A DNA stretch of 44,090 nucleotides from Campylobacterales bacterium (GTDB lineage: Bacteria; Campylobacterota; Campylobacteria; Campylobacterales; Nitratiruptoraceae). Shown one piece after another: positions 31,913 to 39,747 of the stretch. The stretch covers positions 1 to 44,090 of the forward strand of contig JALWIX010000072.1 of NCBI GenBank assembly GCA_027082175.1, read 5' to 3'. The translations under genes were made by a program, and so were the position numbers. Below the pieces are notes generated by a model that searched no databases, was not told the origin of the DNA, and worked only from the letters and a program-made list of their open reading frames with translations. The stretch's first letter is position 1; each line of letters opens with the position of its first letter.

Positions 31913-33771
31913 AGTATATAAACAAAGTAGCGGCACTTCTTGTTTTGACTATTTTGATTTTGATCTCATACCTTTTTATATCTACCCACGCTATCGAGCA
32001 GAAAATAAGCCAAAATATAAACAGACTATTTGTACATCACGTAAAAGAGATTTCTATAAATATAGATAAGCTTATTAAAAAATATTGTAAAAAAGAGTTG
32101 TATCAAACGTTAAAAAACGATGAAAAGTTGAGAGAGTTTTTGCAAGATTCTCTTTCACTAGTAGCCTCATCTCCTCATAAATACGTATATGTTTTGTATA
32201 GGGACAAAAAAGGAAAGTACAGATATCTGCTTGACGGCAGCAAGGAAGATAGAGGCGAATTTGATCAAAAATTGGACGTGGATCAAAAAAGATGGGATGA
32301 GGTCTTTTTTACAAAAAAAGATAAAATCATCATTCACAAAGACTCCGAACTTCTCTATATAACATACTTAAAACCTATCATAATAGACTCTAGAGTTGAA
32401 GGAATAATAGCAATAGATTTTACCAGTGAGTTGCCGGTGACGATTTCAAAAATCTTAGACTCCGTCAAATCCATATTTAACTACATTTTCTTATCTTTTC
32501 TTGCACTCTTTTTAATCTTGCTATATCAATATATGCTGTATTTAAAAACGAAAAGATACGCCATAACCGACTCATTAACCCAAGTTTACAATAGAGTATA
32601 TCTTAGAAACTTCTTAGAAAATATCGATCCTAGCAATTATGCCATTTTGATGTTGGACATAGACCATTTCAAAAATATAAACGATACCTATGGACATAAA
32701 ATAGGAGATTTTATCTTAAGAGAGTTCGCAAGCACTCTTAAAAATATTTTAAGAGAAGATGACATCATAGTAAGATATGGAGGGGAAGAGTTCATAATAT
32801 TTTTAAAAAAACCCGGAAGCGATAAGGAGATATTAAATATAGCCGAAAGAATAAGAAAGCAAGTTGAAAAAAACGCATATATATACGAAAACTACAATTT
32901 AAACATAACCGTCTCTATAGGTATCATACTTCATCCAGAAAGATTTAGAACGATCAAAGAAGCTATAAAAAACGCAGATGAACTTCTTTACAGAGCAAAA
33001 AGAGAAGGAAGAAACAAAATAGTCTGGAATAAAGAAGAAAACTATATAACGATAACGCAAAAAGATATAGATTTTGTTAAAGAGGCGATAGAAGAGGATA
33101 GGATAGTTTGCTATTATCAGCCAATATACGATATTGAAAAAAACAAAATCGTAAAATATGAAGCTTTAGTGCGATTGATAGATAAAAAAGGCAATCTTAT
33201 CTATCCTGGCTCTTTTATAGATAAAATCGCTTATACTACGATATACAACTCTTTAACAAAAAAAGTGTTAACCATAGTATTTAAAACGATACAAAAAAAG
33301 CGAATCGGCATAAGCGTTAATCTCAAATTTTCGGATATAACCGATAATACTGTTTTTTCAATTATTGTTAAAGAGATAGAAAAAAACCTTGCTCTTTCAA
33401 AATATCTAACCATAGAACTATTAGAAAACGAGCCCCTTTCAAATTCAAAGGAGTTGGGCGATAGACTAAACCGTCTTAAAGAGTACGGAGTAAGTATCGC
33501 TATCGACGATTTTGGCAGCGGGTATTCAAATTTTGAAATATTTAGATATCTGCCTATAGATATCTTAAAAATAGACGGCTCATTGATAAAAGAGATAGAA
33601 AAATCAAAAACTTCGTATACGATAGTAAAAACAATTGCTCTTTTTGCAAAAGATTTAAATATTGATATAGTGGCGGAGTTTATAGAAAATGACAAAATAT
33701 TAAAAATTTTGAAAGAACTCAAAATAATCTATGGTCAGGGATATTTCTTAGGAAAGCCCAGAAAGTTGTAA
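31909..33771 (+). CDS. Membrane-bound GGDEF-EAL c-di-GMP enzyme
   Basis: The product is 620 residues. Transmembrane helix 1 (about 8-26), a periplasmic sensor of about 165 residues, helix 2 (about 195-215), then GGDEF and EAL domains. The cyclase site is GGEEF (291-295) with an intact inhibitory RxxD (R282-D285) five residues ahead. The EAL site is intact: EALVR (418-422), SVNLKF, IELLENE, AIDDFGSGYSN, LKIDGS, VAEFIE and GQGYFLG. Both synthesis and breakdown of c-di-GMP look possible. The TTG start overlaps the stop of the small periplasmic gene. Confidence 0.93.
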   Translation: MKYINKVAALLVLTILILISYLFISTHAIEQKISQNINRLFVHHVKEISINIDKLIKKYCKKELYQTLKNDEKLREFLQDSLSLVASSPHKYVYVLYRDKKGKYRYLLDGSKEDRGEFDQKLDVDQKRWDEVFFTKKDKIIIHKDSELLYITYLKPIIIDSRVEGIIAIDFTSELPVTISKILDSVKSIFNYIFLSFLALFLILLYQYMLYLKTKRYAITDSLTQVYNRVYLRNFLENIDPSNYAILMLDIDHFKNINDTYGHKIGDFILREFASTLKNILREDDIIVRYGGEEFIIFLKKPGSDKEILNIAERIRKQVEKNAYIYENYNLNITVSIGIILHPERFRTIKEAIKNADELLYRAKREGRNKIVWNKEENYITITQKDIDFVKEAIEEDRIVCYYQPIYDIEKNKIVKYEALVRLIDKKGNLIYPGSFIDKIAYTTIYNSLTKKVLTIVFKTIQKKRIGISVNLKFSDITDNTVFSIIVKEIEKNLALSKYLTIELLENEPLSNSKELGDRLNRLKEYGVSIAIDDFGSGYSNFEIFRYLPIDILKIDGSLIKEIEKSKTSYTIVKTIALFAKDLNIDIVAEFIENDKILKILKELKIIYGQGYFLGKPRKL

Positions 33772-34080
33772 AACACAATATTAAATAACGCTCCAAGCAA
33801 ATAAAATTTCGCTCAAGCTAGTTTAATTTTCACTTATGGCAACGATTGAAAATTTTATTAAAAAGCGCGAACGATAGGAGCGTTAAGCCAACACAAACCG
33901 TTTTGTTTTGGCGGCTCCGCGCGGCGGGGAGTTTATGAAAACTTATATAGCCTACGCCAAAGTAGCGCGCCTTAGGGCTCAAGCGCACTTTTTGCTCTTA
34001 TAAACAATAAAATCTTAAGCTTTCGCTCAATTTCTATCTATTTAGAGGGCTCAAGATAAAATTTTGTGTAGAGTATGTTT
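33772..34080. other. Structured non-coding region with several hairpins
   Basis: The 309-base gap holds no convincing ORF but several stems: TAACGCTCC (33786-33794) with GGAGCGTTA (33877-33885); inside it AATAAAATTT with AAATTTTATT; GCCAACACAAA with TTTTGTTTTGGC (about 33886-33912); CTCC...GGAG around a G/C-rich core near 33914-33931; and AAAATCTTAAGC with GCTCAAGATAAAAT (about 34009-34060). GCTCAAG-type words recur four times. The core GGCGGCTCCGCGCGGCGGGG is very unlike the local base composition. It could be a small RNA, a repeat unit or a strong bidirectional terminator between convergent operons. Confidence 0.6.
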
Positions 34081-35145
34081 TTATCTTGTAAACATAACTC
34101 CAAATCCGATCTTGTTAACGTTATTGTTATAATCTATCAAACTCTCTCCATATCCGTTAAAATACTGTATATATCCAAAAGTTCTTTTAAAGAAAAAAAA
34201 AGGAAACGACCAATCTACCTGAATCGAGCCTCTATTATCATCGGTGCGCAAATTGTTTCTAAACTTTATCTTTACAAAATGATCTTTTATAGGAATCCCT
34301 AAACTAAACTGACCATAGCCTAGATAAGAAAGAATATCGGGATTGTCGTCACTATCTTTGGGCTCCGGTATTCTATACCAACCTTGCAAAGAGAACATTA
34401 AGCTTTTATATTTGAAAATTCCCTCTAATATTAGTCTGTTCCAAGACCTTGAAGGGCCTTCTGGTTGTCCGTTCGATTGATGATTTAAAATAATTTTGTA
34501 GCCTACCAAAGGAAGATTTTTCAGATAAAATGTAGGCACCATAACAAAAATTTCGGGCTCATAGTTTGTCTCTCTAAAAGGAGAAGAGTTTGAGTATATT
34601 TGCCAATTTGACTGTTGAGTATATCCAAAAGCATATATCTCGTCCGCTCCTAAAAGATTATAAAAAAAAGGTTTCATTACGCTAAACTGAAATTTTGCCT
34701 CTTTTTGGTTTCTATCTTTTTTCTTATCGAAATCATACGTAATAGGCAAAAGATAGTTTTCTTTATATGGATACAATCCAAGCTTATCGGAAAACTTTCT
34801 TTTAAGAAGAGCTCTTTTGTTTTTATCGTATCTATTGATCAAAGAGTTTATTACAGTTTGAAAATCCTCCACCTCTTTAGCTTTAAGCTCTTTTTCTGAA
34901 ATTTTTTTAGATTTTTGTAAGATTTTTAGTTTTATCTTTGCCTCCAAATCTCCCTTTTGGGCTGCTTTTTTATAAAAATCGATCGCTTTTTGCGCGCTTT
35001 TTTCAACGCCTATCCCCTCTTCATAAAATAATCCCATGAGTCTTAAAGCTTCAGCGTCGCCGACTTTTGCCCTATCTTTTATCTTTGATATATCGATTGC
35101 CAACAGTAAAAGAGGTAAAAGAAGTATAAAAAGTTTTTTATTCAT
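34081..35145 (-). CDS. pldA: Outer-membrane phospholipase A with N-terminal Sel1 repeat
   Basis: The product is 354 residues: signal peptide (about 1-16), one Sel1-type repeat (about 27-72: AEALRLMGLFYEEGIGVEKS), a helical linker, then an OMPLA barrel (about 120-354). The catalytic set H222, S224 and N236 (LNHQSNGQ and SRSWNR) has the same spacing as E. coli OMPLA H142, S144, N156. It would hydrolyse outer-leaflet phospholipids when the membrane is disturbed. The barrel ends in VMFTR rather than a terminal phenylalanine. The start overlaps the tolC stop by eight bases. Confidence 0.9.
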   Translation of the reverse strand: MNKKLFILLLPLLLLAIDISKIKDRAKVGDAEALRLMGLFYEEGIGVEKSAQKAIDFYKKAAQKGDLEAKIKLKILQKSKKISEKELKAKEVEDFQTVINSLINRYDKNKRALLKRKFSDKLGLYPYKENYLLPITYDFDKKKDRNQKEAKFQFSVMKPFFYNLLGADEIYAFGYTQQSNWQIYSNSSPFRETNYEPEIFVMVPTFYLKNLPLVGYKIILNHQSNGQPEGPSRSWNRLILEGIFKYKSLMFSLQGWYRIPEPKDSDDNPDILSYLGYGQFSLGIPIKDHFVKIKFRNNLRTDDNRGSIQVDWSFPFFFFKRTFGYIQYFNGYGESLIDYNNNVNKIGFGVMFTR

Positions 35146-36424
35146 TTTTAAAAGCCTTTTTAAACGTACTTAGCGAGGCTTCAAGCAAAATTTTACATTT
35201 TTGGTTAAAGATTGCCGACTTTATCCTAGCCGCTTCCGCTTTGGCTTTTGCTAAATCCGCAATAGCTCTGCTAAGTTCATCCGCGCTAGATAGTTGATTT
35301 TGAAATCGACCCTCTATCAACTTATAATAACTCTTTGCCGCTTTAACTCTTTTTTTTGCCGAAACAAGAGTAGTTTTTAAAGAGTCCAAAACCTTAAAGT
35401 CGCTTTTCAAAGAGCTTTTGATCTTGCTTTTATAGTCCCTTAAATACGCTATTCTAGCCAACTTTTTATATTTTGCCGCCTCTAAAGCCTTTTTATCGCT
35501 AAGGCCGTTGAAAATATTTTGAGAAATCTCAAAAGCCACGTAACTCTCATTTGCATTTTTATATCCGTCCCCGTTTAGTTCAAGATTACTGCCATATTTT
35601 CTCAAAGCCCCTTTAAAAAAAAGTTTAGGATAGAAACTGCTTTTAGCCAAAGCTATATCTTTTTCATCGATCATTAAAGCTTTTTTTATAGCCAAAACAT
35701 CTTCTCTAGACTCTATCGCCTTTTTTATAGCCGCTCTGTTCAACTTAATATCTCTTAATCCTTCCACGTCTTCTATCTTGCTGCTTGTTAAATATTCAAG
35801 AAGATAGAGCATAGACTCTTTTTTGCTTCTATACTCGCTCAAAATAGACTCTATCTCATACTTTTTTGCTTCTATATTGTATATTTCGCTTGGCGGAATC
35901 AAGCCTTGTTCATAAAAACCTTTTGCTTTCTTATAAGCTAGCTCTATCGCTTTCAAAGCCTCTTTAGTAGCCTCAATAGCGTAGTTTAAAGAGTATATCA
36001 CACTGTAGGTTTTGGCACTTTTTATATAAAGATTTCTTTTTAGATCGCTTTTTTCTAACGCACTTTTTTGTATGTCAAGTCTAGATTTCTCTACAATATT
36101 CTCAATGGCAAAACCGGTAAAAATAGGGTATGTCAAAGATATTTCTCCTATATATTGATTTATAGATGCCGCCTGAAAATATTCAGGTAGCCCCGGAAAT
36201 TTCAAATCCACGTAAAGTTTCGGTTCCTCCTGAAGATATATAGCTTGAAACGAGGCATCTATAGAAGGAAACATTTTACCCCTATTAGAGAGATACATCT
36301 CTTTTTTAGCTTTTATTTCGTAACTTTTAGATTTCAATAGATAATTGTTTTCAACCTTTTTTAAAATCTCTTCAAAATTTTCGGCCAACAAAATAAGAGG
36401 GAAAAATATCAAAATAAATCTCAT
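35138..36424 (-). CDS. TolC-family outer-membrane efflux protein (with the EmrAB-like pump)
   Basis: The product is 428 residues with a signal peptide (about 1-14), then two repeated halves of long helices and short barrel strands, as in TolC/OprM: ENFEEILKKVENNYLLKSKS, the F-x-G-F-A-I-like turn YPIFTGFAIENIVEKS and its partner QNIFNGLSDKKALEAAK. It forms the outer-membrane duct for the pump encoded just upstream; its start coincides with the MFS gene stop at 36424 and its end overlaps pldA. Confidence 0.9.
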   Translation of the reverse strand: MRFILIFFPLILLAENFEEILKKVENNYLLKSKSYEIKAKKEMYLSNRGKMFPSIDASFQAIYLQEEPKLYVDLKFPGLPEYFQAASINQYIGEISLTYPIFTGFAIENIVEKSRLDIQKSALEKSDLKRNLYIKSAKTYSVIYSLNYAIEATKEALKAIELAYKKAKGFYEQGLIPPSEIYNIEAKKYEIESILSEYRSKKESMLYLLEYLTSSKIEDVEGLRDIKLNRAAIKKAIESREDVLAIKKALMIDEKDIALAKSSFYPKLFFKGALRKYGSNLELNGDGYKNANESYVAFEISQNIFNGLSDKKALEAAKYKKLARIAYLRDYKSKIKSSLKSDFKVLDSLKTTLVSAKKRVKAAKSYYKLIEGRFQNQLSSADELSRAIADLAKAKAEAARIKSAIFNQKCKILLEASLSTFKKAFKNE

Positions 36425-37998
36425 TATCCTTCCTTTTTAATCTTCGATCTTTTCTGAAAAAAAAGAGATATTACGAAAATAGTTCCAAACAGTCCCCAAT
36501 AAGCTGCATGTAAAAAAGTGTTATAAAAACCGTAGTTATAACTCATAAAAAGTTCGTAGTTCCTAAAAACCTCTTCTACCAACTCTTTGGAAACTCCTAA
36601 AAATTCTTTAACCTTTTCAAGAAAAAAATAAACGTATTCTAGGTTCTGTATCTGTGTCATTCTATCGAAATTTAAAGATTTAAAGAACTCCATATTGTTT
36701 GTAGCAAGAGCCGTTCCAAAACTTCCGCCTACAAACCTTACGTAATCCATAAGCACAATTGCCAATTCGCTTTTATTTTGAGGCGCGCTTTGTAAAACAA
36801 GGACGGTAACGGGAGCAAAAAACATACCCATACCGATCCCAAAAGGGATTGTAAGCGCTATTGCTTGCATTAAAGGCGTATAATAATTAAGTTTAGGAAG
36901 CAGAAAAAAGGAAGTAAAAAGATAGATAAAAGCCGCTATGGCCAATGTTTTTTTAGCTCCTATCTTATCACTCATAATACCGGCTATAGGCGAAAAAATT
37001 CCTATAAAAAGCGCAAATGCAAATATAGCTATGCCGGCGTTTAACGTTGGAAGCATCTTTATGTGTTCGTAATATACCGGCAAAAGATAAAAATATTGAT
37101 ACATACTAAATCCGAGTATAAAAAAATATATAAGTATTCCGTTCGTAAAGTCAGCGTTTTTAAATAGAGAAAAATCTATCAAACTCTTTTTTGAATGCAT
37201 CTCGGCCAAAATATATAAAATATACCCCGTAATCGAAATATATAGCAAAACTCCTATCTCCACAGAACTAAACCAGCCAAGTTGCTGTCCCCGACTTAAC
37301 ATAATAAGAAGAGATACCGTTGCTATAGATATCAAAACAAAACTTTTAAAATTAAAACTCATCTTCTCAAAAAACCTATCTTTGGGTAGATAGATTAACC
37401 CCGCAACCACTAAAATAACTCCTATGGGAACATTTATAAAAAACACCATTCTCCAGTTATAATACTCCGTAAGATACCCTCCTACAGTCGGTCCAAGAGC
37501 CGGAGCAAAACTTACTCCCAAAGCAAAAATACCCATTGCCAACCCCTTCATTTTAGGAGGGAAATATGAAAAGATCATTACATGACTAGTAACCATAATT
37601 AGAGCTTCTCCAACTCCTTGCACTACTCTTGCTACGATTATAGTCTCAAGGGTATTGGAAAGCCCGCAAAACATAGAGGCTATGCTAAACATAGCAACAC
37701 CGGTCAAATAAACTTTTTTTGAACCAAACTTTTTTATAAGATATTCGCATATTAATAGACCGACGGCCGCAGCCACCATATAGCTAGTTATAATCCACTG
37801 CACTCCATACATATCCGTAGAAAGAGGCCCCGTGAGCTTTGGAACTATAACGTCTACCACAGTAGTATCGAGTATAGCCATAAAAGCGCCAACCATAACG
37901 ATAATGGTATAGACTATCCTCTCTTTTGTAGTGATGTCCCATGGATTTTTGTTATTAGTATATTGGTTTATTGGTGTATTAGGACTATTTTTTTGCAT
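36424..37998 (-). CDS. DHA2-family MFS drug efflux transporter (EmrB-like)
   Basis: The product is 524 residues with about 14 transmembrane helices, the DHA2/EmrB type. Motifs include AILDTTVVDVIVPKL in helix 1, MYGVQWIITSYMVAAAVGLL, the motif-C-like ALGVSFAPALGPTVGGYL and FINVPIGV. It exports hydrophobic compounds via the HlyD-type adaptor upstream and TolC downstream. The first 19 residues (QKNSPNTPINQYTNNKN) are encoded by the left arm of a hairpin element at 37951-37983; no ordinary ribosome site precedes the ATG, but the start overlaps the end of the four-helix gene, so coupling is likely. Confidence 0.93.
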   Translation of the reverse strand: MQKNSPNTPINQYTNNKNPWDITTKERIVYTIIVMVGAFMAILDTTVVDVIVPKLTGPLSTDMYGVQWIITSYMVAAAVGLLICEYLIKKFGSKKVYLTGVAMFSIASMFCGLSNTLETIIVARVVQGVGEALIMVTSHVMIFSYFPPKMKGLAMGIFALGVSFAPALGPTVGGYLTEYYNWRMVFFINVPIGVILVVAGLIYLPKDRFFEKMSFNFKSFVLISIATVSLLIMLSRGQQLGWFSSVEIGVLLYISITGYILYILAEMHSKKSLIDFSLFKNADFTNGILIYFFILGFSMYQYFYLLPVYYEHIKMLPTLNAGIAIFAFALFIGIFSPIAGIMSDKIGAKKTLAIAAFIYLFTSFFLLPKLNYYTPLMQAIALTIPFGIGMGMFFAPVTVLVLQSAPQNKSELAIVLMDYVRFVGGSFGTALATNNMEFFKSLNFDRMTQIQNLEYVYFFLEKVKEFLGVSKELVEEVFRNYELFMSYNYGFYNTFLHAAYWGLFGTIFVISLFFQKRSKIKKEG

Positions 37999-38387
37999 TT
38001 TTTAGCCTATTTATAAAATTATTCAATTTTTTACCCAAAACCTCCAATTCATTTATAAATCCATCAAACTCCTCTTTTGATATAAACTCTCTTTTATATA
38101 TTAAGATCAGCCAATATTTTGCTTCCCATAGAGAGCCTCTGCTGTTGTAATAAAATTTTAAACTATCTTTATAGTGAAATCTCCCATATCCTTCTGCAAT
38201 ATTAGCTCCTATAGAATCAACGGAACTTAAAAATTGAGATGATATTTCAAATCTAAATTCTTTTGGAATTTTTTTATAAATATGCCAAGCCTTTTCAGAT
38301 AATTTTAAAGAACACCTATAGATTTCTAAATCTCCCAATCTTTTCATCTTATCTCCCAATATACAAATACACCAATTAACTAATAAC
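37951..38387 (-). mobile_element. Candidate hairpin element carrying a four-helix-bundle gene
   Basis: Two 33-bp arms, 37951-37983 and 38355-38387, are inverted copies identical at 27 of 33 positions. The left arm is the octad series GTTATTAG-TATATTGG-TTTATTGG-TGTATTAG. The 363-base gene between them begins 8 bases from one arm and stops 1 base from the other. The unit separates emrA-like and emrB-like genes that are adjacent in other genomes. Arms plus a four-helix-bundle ORF is also the plan of 23S rRNA intervening sequences. Mobility is inferred; no target duplication was identified. Confidence 0.6.
37985..38347 (-). CDS. Four-helix-bundle protein of the 23S rRNA intervening-sequence (S23/IVP) family
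   Basis: From the ATG at 38347 the protein is 120 residues, the family norm. The hallmark stretch SSQFLSSVDSIGANIAEGYG followed by R (about 36-56) and FYYNSRGSLWEAKYWLIL match the S23/IVP family closely. The fold is a four-helix bundle forming a pentameric ring; the molecular role is unknown, with relatives including the Avd accessory protein of diversity-generating retroelements. The GGGAG ribosome site (38353-38357) belongs to the right hairpin arm. A frame open to 38389 would translate that arm and is rejected. No rRNA or reverse transcriptase gene lies nearby. Confidence 0.9.
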   Translation of the reverse strand: MKRLGDLEIYRCSLKLSEKAWHIYKKIPKEFRFEISSQFLSSVDSIGANIAEGYGRFHYKDSLKFYYNSRGSLWEAKYWLILIYKREFISKEEFDGFINELEVLGKKLNNFINRLKNAKK

Positions 38388-38390
38388 AAA

Positions 38391-39506
38391 CTACTGCCGA
38401 CTAATAGCGACAGTAGCTCCCATCCCCACTCTTAAATCTTCAGTGGGATTTAAAATTTTTATACGAATGGTAAATCTTTGATCAAGTTTTGTAAATTCAC
38501 CGCTGGCTATATCTCTTGGAACTAAGCTGAAGGTTGCGGCTGAGGCCGGAAGTATTTTTTGCACTACTCCTTTAAACTCTTTGTTTGGATATGCGTCGAC
38601 TTTGATTTTAACGCTATTACCCTCTTTTACCCCTTTTAATTTCTTCTCGCTAAGCAGTACCTCAACATGTAAATCTTTAGGGTTGACAACGGAGTATACT
38701 GGGTAACCGCTCTCTATAACGCTGGATATATTTATAAATTTTTTCGCTACGACCGCATCTACTGGAGAATAAAGTTTACAATATTGTATTTTATTATTTA
38801 ACTCTTTAGCTCTCTTTTTTAAAGCCTCAATCTTGTTTTTTAAAGACTCTTTATCTTTTTGTAATTCTAAAAGCAATCTCTTTTGCACCGCTACCAATTT
38901 GGCCTCTTTTTTTGCGCTTTCAAGTTCAACATACAAAGAGTTTAGCTCCTTTTTTTGAGCCTCAATTAAATCTTTTAAAGAGTCGAGTTTTGTTTTTATC
39001 TTTTCGTAATCATTTTGTGAGATAAGTTTTTGTTCAAATAGATTTTTGTATCTCTTCTCATCTTTTTGTAGTTTATTAAGGTTTTGTCTATCCGCAGAAA
39101 TTTTTAAGTTATAAGCTTCTATTTTTGTATGAATATACTCTATTTTGTTTTTAGCCAATTTTTCAGATATATCAAGCTCTCTTTTTGTTCTTTCGATCTT
39201 TAACTCAAGAGCTTCTTTCTTCTTTTTTAACGATTCTATCTCTTTTTCAACTCTCTCTAACGCGACTCTATAATCTTTGTCCTCTATAAGAGCCAAAAGC
39301 TCTCCCTTTTTAACGCGATCTCCCTCTTTTTTAAACATATCCGCCACTTTGCCGTCCACTTTGAAAGAGAGGGTCAAAAGCGTATCCGTTTTTATAAACG
39401 CAGCATCGCTTACCGCATTTTTAGTTCTGTAACTTATATAATCGTAGGCTATATAACTAAATATTAAAATCAACATTATGAGTAAAATTGAGCCTATTTT
39501 TTTCAT
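38391..39506 (-). CDS. HlyD/EmrA-type membrane fusion adaptor
   Basis: The product is 371 residues: one N-terminal membrane helix (about 4-24), a biotinyl-lipoyl half (DTLLTLSFKVDGKVADMFKKEGDRV), a long coiled-coil hairpin (about 75-230) that docks to TolC, the second lipoyl half (YSPVDAVVAKKFINISSVIESG), and a beta-barrel C-terminal part with GSVVAI-like GMGATVAISRQ. It links the MFS pump to the TolC channel encoded downstream. It is first in the operon and the hairpin element lies immediately after its stop. Confidence 0.92.
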   Translation of the reverse strand: MKKIGSILLIMLILIFSYIAYDYISYRTKNAVSDAAFIKTDTLLTLSFKVDGKVADMFKKEGDRVKKGELLALIEDKDYRVALERVEKEIESLKKKKEALELKIERTKRELDISEKLAKNKIEYIHTKIEAYNLKISADRQNLNKLQKDEKRYKNLFEQKLISQNDYEKIKTKLDSLKDLIEAQKKELNSLYVELESAKKEAKLVAVQKRLLLELQKDKESLKNKIEALKKRAKELNNKIQYCKLYSPVDAVVAKKFINISSVIESGYPVYSVVNPKDLHVEVLLSEKKLKGVKEGNSVKIKVDAYPNKEFKGVVQKILPASAATFSLVPRDIASGEFTKLDQRFTIRIKILNPTEDLRVGMGATVAISRQ

Positions 39507-39524
39507 AGTATTCCTTTGATATTT

Positions 39525-39653
39525 GTTATTGGTATATTTGGTTATTGGTGTATTGGTTAGTTAATAATTTTTAATATGTTTGTTTTCAATATACTCATTA
39601 CACTAATATAGCAATATACCAATATACTAATACACCAATCACCAATATATGAA
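39525..39653. repeat. ORF-less word hairpin in the divergent efflux spacer
   Basis: The left arm (39525-39560) is the series GTTATTGG-TATATTTGG-TTATTGG-TGTATTGG; the right arm (39601-39653) carries AATACACCAATCACCAATAT and related words, its complement. The left arm is nearly the same as the left arm of the element at 37951. About 40 A/T-rich bases separate the arms. It lies in the 241-base spacer between two efflux operons, close to the start of the HlyD gene. Confidence 0.75.
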
Positions 39654-39663
39654 TTATATTCAT
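39649..39663. promoter_or_regulatory. Operator-like palindrome before the RND efflux operon
   Basis: ATGAAT-TAT-ATTCAT is a perfect 6+3+6 palindrome in the spacer between the two efflux operons, about 85 bases before the tolC-like start. A smaller palindrome TCATATGA lies nearer the gene. Either could bind a TetR- or MarR-like repressor, but no regulator gene is next to the operons and A/T-rich palindromes arise by chance. Confidence 0.3.
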
Positions 39664-39747
39664 TTTTTTATTAGTTTATTCTTATTTAAGGAATACTGTT
39701 TTATCATATGAACTGAAATTATAAATATATTTAAAATAGGCAGGCAT

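Noticed and set aside
37951-38387. A diversity-generating retroelement (the four-helix protein as Avd)
   Set aside because: No reverse transcriptase or template/variable repeats are present in the window, and the protein fits the S23/IVP group.
38348-38389. In-frame extension of the four-helix-bundle gene to 38389
   Set aside because: It would translate the hairpin arm and bypass the GGGAG site six bases before the ATG at 38347, where the family's usual N-terminus begins.
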